The notes beneath the pieces were generated by a model. The model saw only the letters and a list, made by a program, of their open reading frames with translations, searched no databases and was not told the DNA's origin. A stretch of DNA of 64,000 nt, from NCBI GenBank assembly GCA_964036045.1, contig CAXIWF010000898.1, forward strand, positions 32,768 through 96,767. The letters run 5' to 3'. Of this stretch, positions 49,512 to 63,283 are shown piece by piece. Origin of the DNA: Eutreptiella sp. 'Long Island Sound 2002'. Lineage: Eukaryota; Euglenozoa; Euglenophyceae; Eutreptiales; Eutreptiaceae. A program made the translations under genes and the position numbers. The stretch's first letter is position 1; each line of letters begins with the position of its first letter.

Positions 49512-52500
49512 ACGGAAACTTCTCGGAAAATTCTCGGAAAATTCTCGGAAAATTCTCGGAAAATTCTCGGAAAGTTCTCGGAAAATTCTCGGAAAATTCT
49601 CGGAAAATTCTCGGAAAATTCTCGGAAAATTCTCGGAAAATTGACGGAAAATTCTCGGAAAATTCTCGGAAAATTCTCGGAAAACTCTCGGAAAATTCTC
49701 GAAAATTCTCGGAAAATTCCCGGAAAATTCTCGGAAAATTCTCGGAAAATTCTCGGAAAATTCTCGGAAAATTCTCGGAAAGTTCTCGGAAAATTCTCGG
49801 AAAATTCTCGGAAAATTCTCGGAAAATTCTCGGAAAATTCTCGGAAAAATCTCGGAAAATTCTCGGAAAATTCTCGGAAAATTTTCGGAAAATTCTCGGA
49901 AAATTCTCGGAAAATTCTCGGAAAATTCTCGGAAAATTCTCGGAAAATTCTCAGAAAATTCTCGGAAAAATCTCGGAAAATTCTCGGAAAATTCTCGGAA
50001 AATTCTCGGAAAATTCTCGGAAAATTCTCGGAAAATTCTCGGAAAATTCTCGGAAAATTCTCGGAAAATTCTCGGAAAATTCTCGGAAAATTGACGGAAA
50101 ATTCTCGGAAAATTCTCGGAAAATTCTCGGAAAATTCTCGGAAAATTCTCGGAAAATTCTCGGAAAATTCTCGGAAAATTGACGGAAAATTCTCGGAAAA
50201 TTCTCGGAAAATTCTCGGAAAATTCTCGGAAAATTCTCGGAAAATTCTCGGAAAATTCTCGGAAAATTCTCGGAAAATTCTCGGAAAATTCTCGGAAAAT
50301 TCTCGGAAAAATCTCGGAAAATTCTCGGAAAATTCTCGGAAAATTCTCAGAAAATTCTCGGAAAATTCTCGGAAAATTCTCGGAAAATTCTCGGAAAATT
50401 CTCGGAAAATTCTCGGAAAATTCTCGGAAAATTCTCGGAAAATTCTCAGAAAATTCTCGGAAAATTCTCGGAAAATTCTCGGAAAATTCTCGGAAAATTC
50501 TCGGAAAATTCTCGGAAAATTCTCGGAAAATTCTCAGAAAATTCTCGGAAATTCTCGGATAATTCTCGGAAAATTCTCACAAAATTCTCGGAAAATTCTC
50601 GGAAAATTCTCAGAAAATTCTCGGAAAATTCTCGGATAATTCCCGGAAAATTCTCGGAAAATTCTCGGAAAATTCTCGGAAAATTCTCGGAAAATTCTCG
50701 GAAAATTCTCGGAAAATTCTCGGAAAATTCTCGGAAAATTCTCGGAAAATTCTCGGAAAATTCTCAGAAAATTCTCGGAAAATTCTCGGAAAATTCTCGG
50801 AAAATTCTCGGAAAATTCTCGGAAAATTCTCAGAAAATTCTCGGAAAATTCTCGGAAAATTCTCGGAAAATTCTCGGAAAATTCTCGGAAAATTCTCGAA
50901 AAATTCTCGGAAAATTCTCGGAAAATTCTCAGAAAATTCTCGGAAAATTCTCAGAAAATTCTCGGAAAATTTCCGGACAATTCTCGGAAAATTCTCGGAA
51001 AATTCTCGGAAAATTCTCAGAAAATTCTCGGAAAATTCTCGGAAAATTCTCCGAAAATTCTCGGAAAATTCTCGGAAAATTCTCGGAAAATTCTCGGAAA
51101 ATTCTCGGAAAATTCTCGGAAAATTCTCGGAAAACTCTCGGAAAATTCTCGGAAAATTCTCAGAAAATTCTCGGAAATTCTCGGATAATTCTCGGAAAAT
51201 TCTCGGAAAATTCTCGGAAAATTCTCGGAAAATTCTCGGAAAATTCTCGGAAAATTCACGGAAAATTCTCGGAAAATTCTCGGAAAATTCTCGGAAAATT
51301 CTCGGAAAATTGACGGAAAATTCTCGGAAAATTCTCAGAAAATTCTCGGAAAATTCTCGGAAAATTCTCGGAAAATTCTCGGAAAATTCTCGGAAAATTC
51401 TCGGAAAATTCTCGGAAAATTCTCGGAAGATTCTCGGAAAATTGACGGAAAATTCTCGGAAAATTCTCGGAAAATTCTCGGAAAATTCTCGGAAAATTCT
51501 CGGAAAATTCTCGGAAAATTCTCGGAAAATTCTCGGAAAATTCTCGGAAAATTCTCGGAAAATTGACGGAAAATTCTCGGAAAATTCTCGGAAAATTCTC
51601 GGAAAATTCTCGGAAAATTCTCGGAAAATTCTCGGAAAAATCTCGGAAAATTCTCGGAAAATTCTCGGAAAATTCTCGGAAAATTCTCGGAAAAATCTCG
51701 GAAAATTCTCGGAAAATTCTCGGAAAATTCTCAGAAAATTCTCGGAAAATTCTCGGAAAATTCTCGGAAAATTCTCGGAAAATTCTCGGAAAATTCTCGG
51801 AAAATTCTCGGAAAATTCTCGGAAAATTCTCAGAAAATTCTCGGAAAATTCTCGGAAAATTCTCGGAAAATTCTCCGAAAATTCTCGGAAAATTCTCAGA
51901 AAATTCTCGGAAATTCTCGGATAATTCTCGGAAAATTCTCAGAAAATTCTCGGAAAATTCTCGGAAAATTCTCGGAAAATTCTCGGAAAATTCTCGGAAA
52001 ATTCTCGGAAAATTCTCGGAAAATTCTCGGAAAATTCTCAGAAAATTCTCGGAAAATTTCCGGAAAATTCTCGGAAAATTCTCGGAAAATTCTCGGAAAA
52101 TTCTCGGAAAATTCTCGGAAAATTCTCGGAAAATTCTCGGAAAATTCTCGGAAAATTCTCGGAAAATTCTCGGAAAATTCTCAGAAAATTCTCGGAAATT
52201 CTCGGATAATTCTCGGAAAATTCTCGGAAAATTCTCGGAAAATTCTCGGAAAATTCTCGGAAAATTCACGGAAAATTCTCGGAAAATTCTCGGAAAATTC
52301 TCGGAAAATTCTCGGAAAATTCTCGGAAAATTGACGGAAAACTCTCGGAAAATTCTCGGAAAATTCTCGGAAAATTCTCGGAAAATTCTCGGAAAATTCT
52401 CGGAAAATTCTCGGAAAATTCTCGGAATATTCTCGGAAAATTCTCGGAAAATTCTCAGAAAATTCTCGGAAAATTCTCGGAAAATTCTCGGAAAATTCTC

Positions 52501-52838
52501 GGAAAATTCCCGGAAAATTCTCGGAAAATTCTCGCAAAATTCTCGGAAAATTCTCGGAAAATTCTCGGAAAATTCTCGGAAAATTCTCGGAAAATTCTTG
52601 GAAAATTCTCGGAAAATTCTCGGAAAATTCTCGGAAAATTCTCGGAAAATTCCCGGAAAATTCTCGGAAAATTCTCGGAAAATTTTCGGAAAATTCTCGG
52701 AATATTCTCGGAAAATTCTCGGAAAATTCTCGGAAAATTCTCGGAAAATTCTCGGAAAACTCTCGGAAAATTCTCAGAAAATTCTCAGAAAATTCTCGGA
52801 AAATTCTCGGAAAATTCTCGGAAAATTCTCGGAAAATT

Positions 52839-54069
52839 GACGGAAACTTCTCGGAAAATTCTCGGAAAATTCTCGGAAAATTCTCGGAAAAATCTGGGAA
52901 AATTCTCGGAAAATTCTCGGAAAATTCTCAGAAAATTCTCGGAAAATTCTCGGAAAATTCTCGGAAAATTCTCGGAAAATTCTCGGAAAATTGTCGGAAA
53001 ATTCTCGGAAAATTCTCGGAAAATTCTCGGAAAATTCTCGGAAAATTCTCGGAAAATTCTCCGAAAATTCTCGGAAAATTCTCAGAAAATTCTCGGAAAT
53101 TCTCGGATAATTCTCGGAAAATTCTCAGAAAATTCTCGGAAAATTCTCGGAAAATTCTCAGAAAATTCTCGGAAAATTCTCGGAAAATTCTCGGAAAATT
53201 CTCGGAAAATTCTCGGAAAATTCTCGGAAAATTCTCGGAAAATTCTCGGAAAATTCTCAGAAAATTCTCGGAAAATTTCCGGAAAATTCTCGGAAAATTC
53301 TCGGAAAATTCTCGGAAAATTCTCGGAAAATTCTCGGAAAATTCTCGGAAAATTCTCGGAAAATTCTCGGAAAATTCTCGGAAAATTCTCGGAAAATTCT
53401 CGGAAAATTCTCGGAAAATTCTCAGAAAATTCTCGGAAATTCTCGGATAATTCTCGGAAAATTCTCGGAAAATTCTCGGAAAATTCTCGGAAAATTCTCG
53501 GAAAATTCACGGAAAATTCTCGGAAAATTCTCGGAAAATTCTGCGAAAATTCTCGGAAAATTGACGGAAAACTCTCGGAAAATTTTCGGAAAAGTCTCGG
53601 AAAATTCTCGGAAAATTCTCGGAAAATTCTCGGAAAATTCTCGGAAAATTCTCGGAATATTCTCGGAAAATTCTCGGAAAATTCTCAGAAAATTCTCGGA
53701 AAATTCTCGGAAAATTCTCGGAAAATTCTCGGAAAATTCCCGGAAAATTCTCGGAAAATTCTCGGAAAATTCTCGGAAAATTCTCGGAAAATTCTCGGAA
53801 AATTCTCGGAAAATTCTCGGAAAATTCTCGGAAAATTCTCGGAAAATTCTCGGAAAATTCTCGGAAAATTCTCGGAAAATTCCCGGAAAATTCTCGGAAA
53901 ATTCTCGGAAAATTTTCGGAAAATTCTCGGAAAATTCTCGGAAAATTCTCGGAAAATTCTCGGAAAATTCTCGGAAAATTCTCGGAAAACTCTCGGAAAA
54001 TTCTCAGAAAATTCTCAGAAAATTCTCGGAAAATTCTCGGAAAATTCTCGGAAAATTCTCGGAAAATTG
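52839..54069. repeat. Higher-order satellite module, copy 3
   Basis: Boundaries 1230 bp apart. The ggataattc markers are at 53105 and 53445. It carries the rare variant ctgggaaaa at 52894, 55 bp inside, shared with copy 4. Confidence 0.7.
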
Positions 54070-57000
54070 ACGGAAACTTCTCGGAAAATTCTCGGAAAAT
54101 TCTCGGAAAATTCTCGGAAAATTCTCGGAAAGTTCTCGGAAAATTCTCGGAAAATTCTCGGAAAATTCTCGGAAAATTCTCGGAAAATTCTCGGAAAATT
54201 GACGGAAAATTCTCGGAAAATTCTCGGAAAATTCTCGGAAAACTCTCGGAAAATTCTCGGAAAATTCTCAGAAAATTCCCGGAAAATTCTCGGAAAATTC
54301 TCGGAAAATTCTCGGAAAATTCTCGGAAAATTCTCGGAAAGTTCTCGGAAAATTCTCGGAAAATTCTCGGAAAATTCTCGGAAAATTCTCCGAAAATTCT
54401 CGGAAAAATCTCGGAAAATTCTCGGAAAATTCTCGGAAAATTTTCGGAGAATTCTCGGAAAATTCTCGGAAAATTCTCGGAAAATTCTCGGAAAATTCTC
54501 GGAAAATTCTCAGAAAATTCTCGGAAAATTCTCGGAAAATGCTCGGAAAATTCTCGGAAAATTCTCGGAAAATTCTCGGAAAATTCTCGGAAAATTGACG
54601 GAAAATTCTCGGAAAATTCTCGGAAAATTCTCGGAAAATTCTCGGAAAATTCTCGGAAAATTCTCGGAAAATTCTCGGAAAATTCTCGGAAAATTCTCGG
54701 AAAATTGACGGAAAATTCTCGGAAAATTCTCGGAAAATTCTCGGAAAATTCTCGGAAAATTCTCGGAAAATTCTCGGAAAAATCTCGGAAAATTCTCGGA
54801 AAATTCTCGGAAAATTCTCGGAAAATTCTCGGAAAAATCTCGGAAAATTCTCGGAAAATTCTCGGAAAATTCTCAGAAAATTCTCGGAAAATTCTCGGAA
54901 AATTCTCGGAAAATTCTCGGAAAATTCTCGGAAAATTCTCGGAAAATTCTCGGAAAATTCTCGGAAAATTCTCAGAAAATTCTCGGAAAATTCTCGGAAA
55001 ATTCTCGGAAAATTCTCGGAAAATTCTCGGAAAATTCTCGGAAAATTCTCAGAAAATTCTCGGAAATTCTCGGATAATTCTCGGAAAATTCTCACAAAAT
55101 TCTCGGAAAATTCTCGGAAAATTCTCAGAAAATTCTCGGAAAATTCTCGGAAAAATCCCGGAAAATTCTCGGAAAATTCTCGGAAAATTCTCGGAAAATT
55201 CTCGGAAAATTCTCGGAAAATTCTCGGAAAATTCTCGGAAAATTCTCGGAAAATTCTCGGAAAATTCTCGGAAAATTCTCGGAAAATTCTCAGAAATTTC
55301 TCGGAAAATTCTCGGAAAATTCTCGGAAAATTCTCGGAAAATTCTCGGAAAATTCTCAGAAAATTCTCGGAAAATTCTCGGAAAATTCTCGGAAAATTCT
55401 CGGAAAATTCTCGGAAAATTCTCGGAAAATTCTCGAAAAATTCTCGGAAAATTCTCGGAAAATTCTCAGAAAATTCTCGGAAAATTCTCAGAAAATTCTC
55501 GGAAAATTTCCGGACAATTCTCGGAAAATTCTCGGAAAATTCTCGGAAAATTCTCGGAAAATTCTCGGAAAATTCTCAGAAAATTCTCGGAAAATTCTCG
55601 GAAAATTCTCCGAAAATTCTCGGAAAATTCTCGGAAAATTCTCGGAAAATTCTCAGAAAATTCTCGGAAAATTCTCGGAAATTTCTCGGAAAATTCTCGG
55701 AAAACTCTCGGAAAATTCTCGGAAAATTCTCAGAAAATTCTCGGAAATTCTCGGATAATTCTCGGAAAATTCTCGGAAAATTCTCGGAAAATTCTCGGAA
55801 AATTCTCGGAAAATTCTCGGAAAATTCACGGAAAATTCTCGGAAAATTCTCGGAAAATTCTCGGAAAATTCTCGGAAAATTGACGGAAAATTCTCGGAAA
55901 ATTCTCAGAAAATTCTCGGAAAATTCTCGGAAAATTCTCGGAAAATTCTCGGAAAATTCTCGGAAAATTCTCGGAAAATTCTCGGAAAATTCTCGGAAAA
56001 TTCTCGGAAAATTGACGGAAAATTCTCGGAAAGTTCTCGGAAAATTCTCGGAAAATTCTCGGAAAATTCTCGGAAAATTCTCGGAAAATTCTCGGAAAAT
56101 TCTCGGAAAATTCTCGGAAAATTCTCGGAAAATTGACGGAAAATTCTCGGAAAATTCTCGGAAAATTCTCGGAAAATTCTCGGAAAATTCTCGGAAAATT
56201 CTCGGAAAAATCTCGGAAAATTCTCGGAAAATTCTCGGAAAATTCTCGGAAAATTCTCGGAAAAATCTCGGAAAATTCTCGGAAAATTCTCGGAAAATTC
56301 TCAGAAAATTCTCGGAAAATTCTCGGAAAATTCTCGGAAAATTCTCGGAAAATTCTCGGAAAATTCTCGGAAAATTCTCGGAAAATTCTCGGAAAATTCT
56401 CAGAAAATTCTCGGAAAATTCTCGGAAAATTCTCGGAAAATTCTCGGAAAATTCTCGGAAAATTCTCGGAAAATTCTCAGAAAATTCTCGGAAATTCTCG
56501 GATAATTCTCGGAAAATTCTCACAAAATTATCGGAAAATTCTCGGAAAATTCTCAGAAAATTCTCGGAAAATTCTCGGAAAATTCTCGGAAAATTCTCGG
56601 AAAATTCTCGGAAAATTCTCGGAAAATTCTCGGAAAATTCTCGGAAAATTCTCGGAAAATTCTCGGAAAATTGACGGAAAATTCTCGGAAAATTCTCGGA
56701 AAATTCTCGGAAAATTCTCGGAAAATTCCCGGAAAATTCTCGGAAAATTCTCGGAAAATTCTCGGAAAATTCTCGGAAAATTCTCGGAAAATTCTCGGAA
56801 AATTCTCGGAAAATTCTCGGAAAATTCTCGGAAAATTCTCGGAAAATTCTCGGAAAATTCTCAGAAAATTCTCGGAAAATTCTCGGAAAATTCTCGGAAA
56901 ATTCTCGGAAAATTCTCGGAAAATTCTCAGAAAATTCTCGGAAAATTCTCGGAAAATTCTCGGAAAATTCTCGGAAAATTCTCGGAAAATTCTCGGAAAA

Positions 57001-60000
57001 TTCTCGAAAAATTCTCGGAAAATTCTCGGAAAATTCTCAGAAAATTCTCGGAAAATTCTCAGAAAATTCTCGGAAAATTTCCGGACAATTCTCGGAAAAT
57101 TCTCGGAAAATTCTCGGAAAATTCTCGGAAAATTCTCGGAAAATTCTCAGAAAATTCTCGGAAAATTCTCGGAAAATTCTCCGAAAATTCTCGGAAAATT
57201 CTCGGAAAATTCTCGGAAAATTCTCGGAAAATTCTCGGAAAATTCTCGGAAAATTCTCGGAAAATTCTCGGAAAACTCTCGGAAAATTCTCGGAAAATTC
57301 TCAGAAAATTCTCGGAAATTCTCGGATAATTCTCGGAAAATTCTCGGAAAATTCTCGGAAAATTCTCGGAAAATTCTCGGAAAATTCTCGGAAAATTCAC
57401 GGAAAATTCTCGGAAAATTCTCGGAAAATTCTCGGAAAATTCTCGGAAAATTGACGGAAAATTCTCGGAAAATTCTCGGAAAATTCTCGGAAAATTCTCG
57501 GAAAATTCTCGGAAAATTCTCGGAAAATTCTCGGAAAATTCTCGGAATATTCTCGGAAAATTCTCAGAAAATTCTCGGAAAATTCTCGGAAAATTCTCGG
57601 AAAATTCTCGGAAAATTCCCGGAAAATTCTCGGAAAATTCTCGGAAAATTCTCGGAAAATTCTCGGAAAATTCTCGGAAAATTCCCGAAAAATTCTCGGA
57701 AAATTCTCGGAAAATTCTCGGAAAATTCTCGGAAAATTCTCGGAAAATTCTCGGAATATTCCCGGAAAATTCTCGGAAAATTCCCGGAAAATTTTCGGAA
57801 AATTCTCGGAAAATTCTCGGAAAATTCTCGGAAAATTCTCGGAAAATTCTCGGAAAATTCTCCGAAAACTCTCGGAAAGTTCTCAGAAAATTCTCAGAAA
57901 ATTCTCGGAAAATTCTCGGAAAATTCCCGGAAAATTCTCAGAAAATTGACGGAAACTTCTCGGAAAATTCTCGGAAAATTCTCGGAAAATTCTCGGAAAA
58001 TTCTCGGAAAGTTCTCGGAAAATTCTCGGAAAATTCTCGGAAAATTCTCGGAAAATTCTCGGAAAATTCTCGGAAAAATCTCGGAAAATTCTCGGAAAAT
58101 TCTCGGAAAATTCTCGGAAAATTGACGGAAAATTCTCGGAAAATTCTCGGAAAATTCTCGGAAAACTCTCGGAAAATTCTCGGAAAATTCTCGGAAAATT
58201 CCCGGAAAATTCTCGGAAAATTCTCGGAAAATTCTCGGAAAATTCTCGGAAAATTCTCGGAAAGTTCTCGGAAAATTCTCGGAAAATTCTCGGAAAATTC
58301 TCGGAAAATTCTCGGAAAATTCTCGGAAAAATCTCGGAAAAATCTCGGAAAATTCTCGGAAAATTTTCGGAAAATTCTCGGAAAATTCTCGGAAAATTCT
58401 CGGAAAATTCTCGGAAAATTCTCGGAAAATTCTCAGAAAATTCTCGGAAAAGTCTCGGAAAATTCTCGGAAAATTCTCGGAAAATTCTCGGAAAATTCTC
58501 GGAAAATTGACGGAAAATTCTCGGAAAATTCTCGGAAAATTCTCGGAAAATTCTCGGAAAATTCTCGGAAAATTCTCGGAAAATTCTCGGAAAATTCTCG
58601 GAAAATTCTCGGAAAATTCTCGGAAAAATCTCGGAAAATTCTCGGAAAATTCTCGGAAAATTCTCGGAAAATTCTCGGAAAAATCTCGGAAAATTCTCGG
58701 AAAATTCTCGGAAAATTCTCAGAAAATTCTCGGAAAATTCTCGGAAAATTCTCGGAAAATTCTCGGAAAATTCTCGGAAAATTCTCGGAAAATTCTTGGA
58801 AAATTCTCCGAAAATTCTCAGAAAATTCTCGGAAAATTCTCGGAAAATTCTCGGAAAATTCTCGGAAAATTCTCGGAAAATTCTCGGAAAATTCTCAGAA
58901 AATTCTCGGAAATTCTCGGATAATTCTCGGAAAATTCTCACAAAATTCTCGGAAAATTCTCCGAAAATTCTCAGAAAATTCTCGGAAAATTCTCGGAAAA
59001 TTCCCGGAAAATTCTCGGAAAATTCTCGGAAAATTCTCGGAAAATTCTCGGAAAATTCTCGGAAAATTCTCGGAAAATTCTCGGAAAATTCTCGGAAAAT
59101 TCTCGGAAAATTCTCGGAAAATTCTCGGAAAATTCTCGAAAAATTCTCGGAAAATTCTCGGAAAATTCTCAGAAAATTCTCGGAAAATTCTCAGAAAATT
59201 CTCGGAAAATTTCCGGACAATTCTCGGAAAATTCTCGGAAAATTCTCGGAAAATTCTCGGAAAATTCTCGGAAAATTCTCAGAAAATTCTCGGAAAATTC
59301 TCGGAAAATTCTCCGAAAATTCTCGGAAAATTCTCGGAAAATTCTCGGAAAATTCTCGGAAAATTCTCGGAAAATTCTCGGAAAATTCTCGGATAATTCT
59401 CGGAAAATTCTCGGAAAATTCTCGGAAAATTCTCGGAAAATTCTCGGAAAATTCTCGGAAAATTCACGGAAAATTCTCGGAAAATTCTCGGAAAATTCTC
59501 GGAAAATTCTCGGAAAATTGACGGAAAATTCTCGGAAAATTCTCGGAAAATTCTCGGAAAATTCTCGGAAAATTCTCGGAAAATTCTCGGAAAATTCTCG
59601 GAAAATTCTCGGAAAATTCTCGGAAAACTCTCGGAAAATTCTCGGAAAATTCTCAGAAAATTCTCGGAAATTCTCGGATAATTCTCGGAAAATTCTCGGA
59701 AATTCTCGGAAAATTCTCGGAAAATTCTCGGAAAATTCTCGGAAAATTCACGGAAAATTCTCGGAAAATTCTCGGAAAATTCTCGGAAAATTCTCGGAAA
59801 ATTGACGGAAAATTCTCGGAAAATTCTCAGAAAATTCTCGGAAATTTCTCGGAAAATTCTCGGAAAATTCTCGGAAAATTCTCGGAAAATTCTCGGAAAA
59901 TTCTCGGAAAATTCTCGGAAAATTCTCGGAAAATTGACGGAAAATTCTCGGAAAATTCTCGGAAAATTCTCGGAAAATTCTCGGAAAATTCTCGGAAAAT

Positions 60001-61329
60001 TCTCGGAAAATTCTCGGAAAATTCTCGGAAAATTCTCAGAAAATTCTCGGAAAATTGACGGAAAATTCTCGGAAAATTCTCGGAAAATTCTCGGAAAATT
60101 CTCGGAAAATTCTCGGAAAATTCTCGGAAAAATCTCGGAAAATTCTCGGAAAATTCTCGGAAAATTCTCGGAAAATTCTCGGAAAAATCTCGGAAAATTC
60201 TCGGAAAATTCTCGGAAAATTCTCGGAAAATTCTCGGAAAATTCTCGGAAAATTCTCGGAAATTCTCGGAAAATTCTCGGAAAATTCTCGGAAAATTCTC
60301 AGAAAATTCTCGGAAAATTCTCGGAAAATTCTCGGAAAATTCTCCGAAAATTCTCGGAAAATTCTCAGAAAATTCTCGGAAATTCTCGGATAATTCTCGG
60401 AAAATTCTCAGAAAATTCTCGGAAATTTCTCGGAAAATTCTCGGAAAATTCTCGGAAAATTCTCGGAAAATTCTCGGAAAATTCTCGGAAAATTCTCAGA
60501 AAATTCTCGGAAAATTGTCGGAAAATTTCCGGAAAATTCTCGGAAAATTCTCGGAAAATTCTCGGAAAATTCTCGGAAAATTCTCGGAAAATTCTCGGAA
60601 AATTCTCGGAAAATTCTCGGAAAATTCTCGGAAAATTCTCGGAAAATTCTCAGAAAATTCTCGGAAATTCTCGGATAATTCTCGGAAAATTCTCGGAAAA
60701 TTCTCGGAAAATTCTCGGAAAATTCTCGGAAAATTCACGGAAAATTCTCGGAAAATTCTCGGAAAATTCTCGGAAAATTCTCGGAAAATTCTCGGAAAAT
60801 TGACGGAAAACTCTCGGAAAATTCTCGGAAAATTCTCGGAAAATTCTCGGAAAATTCTCGGAAAATTCTCGGAAAATTCTCGGAAAATTCTCGGAATATT
60901 CTCGGAAAATTCTCGGAAAATTCTCAGAAAATTCTCGGAAAATTCTCGGAAAATTCTCGGAAAATTCTCAGAAAATTCTCGGAAATTCTCGGATAATTCT
61001 CGGAAAATTCTCGGAAAATTCTCGGAAAATTCTCGGAAAATTCTCGGAAAATTCACGGAAAATTCTCGGAAAATTCTCGGAAAATTCTCGGAAAATTCTC
61101 GGAAAATTCTCGGAAAATTGACGGAAAACTCTCGGAAAATTCTCGGAAAATTCTCGGAAAATTCTCAGAAAATTCTCGGAAAATTCTCGGAAAATTCTCG
61201 GAAAATTCTCGGAATATTCTCGGAAAATTCTCGGAAAATTCTCAGAAAATTCTCGGAAAATTCTCGGAAAATTCTCGGAAAATTCTCGGAAAATTCCCGG
61301 AAAATTCTCGGAAAAATTCTCGCAAAATT

Positions 61330-62130
61330 CTCGGAAAATTCTCGGAAAATTCTCGGAAAATTCTCGGAAAATTCTTGGAAAATTCTCGGAAAATTCTCGG
61401 AAAATTCTCGGAAAATTCTCGGAAAATTCCCGGAAAATTCTCGGAAAATTCTCGGAAAATTTTCGGAAAATTCTCGGAATATTCTCGGAAAATTCTCGGA
61501 AAATTCTCGGAAAATTCTCGGAAAATTCTCGGAAAACTCTCGGAAAATTCTCAGAAAATTCTCAGAAAATTCTCGGAAAATTCTCGGAAAATTCTCGGAA
61601 AATTCTCGGAAAATTGACGGAAACTTCTCGGAAAATTCTCGGAAAATTCTCGGAAAATTCTCGGAAAAATCTGGGAAAATTCTCGGAAAATTCTCGGAAA
61701 ATTCTCGGAAAATTCTCGGAAAATTCTCGGAAAATTCTCGGAAAATTCTCGGAAAATTCTCGGAAAATTCTCAGAAAATTCTCGGAAAATTCTCGGAAAA
61801 TTCTCGGAAAATTCTTGGAAAATTCTCGGAAAATTCTCGGAAAATTCTCGGAAAATTCTCGGAAAATTCCCGGAAAATTCTCGGAAAATTCTCGGAAAAT
61901 TTTCGGAAAATTCTCGGAATATTCTCGGAAAATTCTCGGAAAATTCTCGGAAAATTCTCGGAAAATTCTCGGAAAACTCTCGGAAAATTCTCAGAAAATT
62001 CTCAGAAAATTCTCGGAAAATTCTCGGAAAATTCTCGGAAAATTCTCGGAAAATTGACGGAAACTTCTCGGAAAATTCTCGGAAAATTCTCGGAAAATTC
62101 TCGGAAAAATCTGGGAAAATTCTCGGAAAA
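61330..62130. repeat. 440-bp local tandem duplication within the satellite
   Basis: Three rare variants each recur exactly 440 bp (40 units) apart: cttgg at 61374 and 61814, gacggaaac at 61616 and 62056, and ctggg at 61671 and 62111. This is a recent unequal exchange by a whole number of units. Confidence 0.75.
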
Positions 62131-63283
62131 TTCTCGGAAAATTCTCAGAAAATTCTCGGAAAATTCTCGGAAAATTCTCGGAAAATTCTCGGAAAATTGT
62201 CGGAAAATTGTCGGAAAATTCTCGGAAAATTCTCGGAAAATTCTCGGAAAATTCTCGGAAAATTCTCGGAAAATTCTCCGAAAATTCTCGGAAAATTCTC
62301 AGAAAATTCTCGGAAATTCTCGGATAATTCTCGGAAAATTCTCAGAAAATTCTCGGAAAATTCTCGGAAAATTCTCAGAAAATTCTCGGAAAATTCTCGG
62401 AAAATTCTCGGAAAATTCTCGGAAAATTCTCGGAAAATTCTCGGAAAATTCTCGGAAAATTCTCGGAAAATTCTCAGAAAATTCTCGGAAAATTTCCGGA
62501 AAATTCTCGGAAAATTCTCGGAAAATTCTCGGAAAATTCTCGGAAAATTCTCGGAAAATTCTCGGAAAATTCTCGGAAATTCTCGGAAAATTCTCGGAAA
62601 TTCTCGGAAAATTCTCGGAAAATCTCGGAAAATTCTCGGAAAATTCTCAGAAAATTCTCGGAAATTCTCGGATAATTCTCGGAAAATTCTCGGAAAATTC
62701 TCGGAAAATTCTCGGAAAATTCTCGGAAAATTCACGGAAAATTCTCGGAAAATTCTCGGAAAATTCTGCGAAAATTCTCGGAAAATTGACGGAAAACTCT
62801 CGGAAAATTTTCGGAAAAGTCTCGGAAAATTCTCGGAAAATTCTCGGAAAATTCTCGGAAAATTCTCGGAAAATTCTCGGAATATTCTCGGAAAATTCTC
62901 GGAAAATTCTCAGAAAATTCTCGGAAAATTCTCGGAAAATTCTCGGAAAATTCTCGGAAAATTCCCGGAAAATTCTCGGAAAATTCTCGGAAAATTCTCG
63001 GAAAATTCTCGGAAAATTCTCGGAAAATTCTCGGAAAATTCTCGGAAAATTCTCGGAAAATTCTCGGAAAATTCTCGGAAAATTCTCGGAAAATTCCCGG
63101 AAAATTCTCGGAAAATTCTCGGAAAATTTTCGGAAAATTCTCGGAAAATTCTCGGAAAATTCTCGGAAAATTCTCGGAAAATTCTCGGAAAATTCTCGGA
63201 AAACTCTCGGAAAATTCTCAGAAAATTCTCAGAAAATTCTCGGAAAATTCTCGGAAAATTCTCGGAAAATTCTCGGAAAATTG
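62056..63283. repeat. Higher-order satellite module, copy 4
   Basis: Boundaries 1227 bp apart. The ggataattc markers are at about 62322 and 62670, and ctgggaaaa is at 62111, again 55 bp inside the left boundary. Confidence 0.7.
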
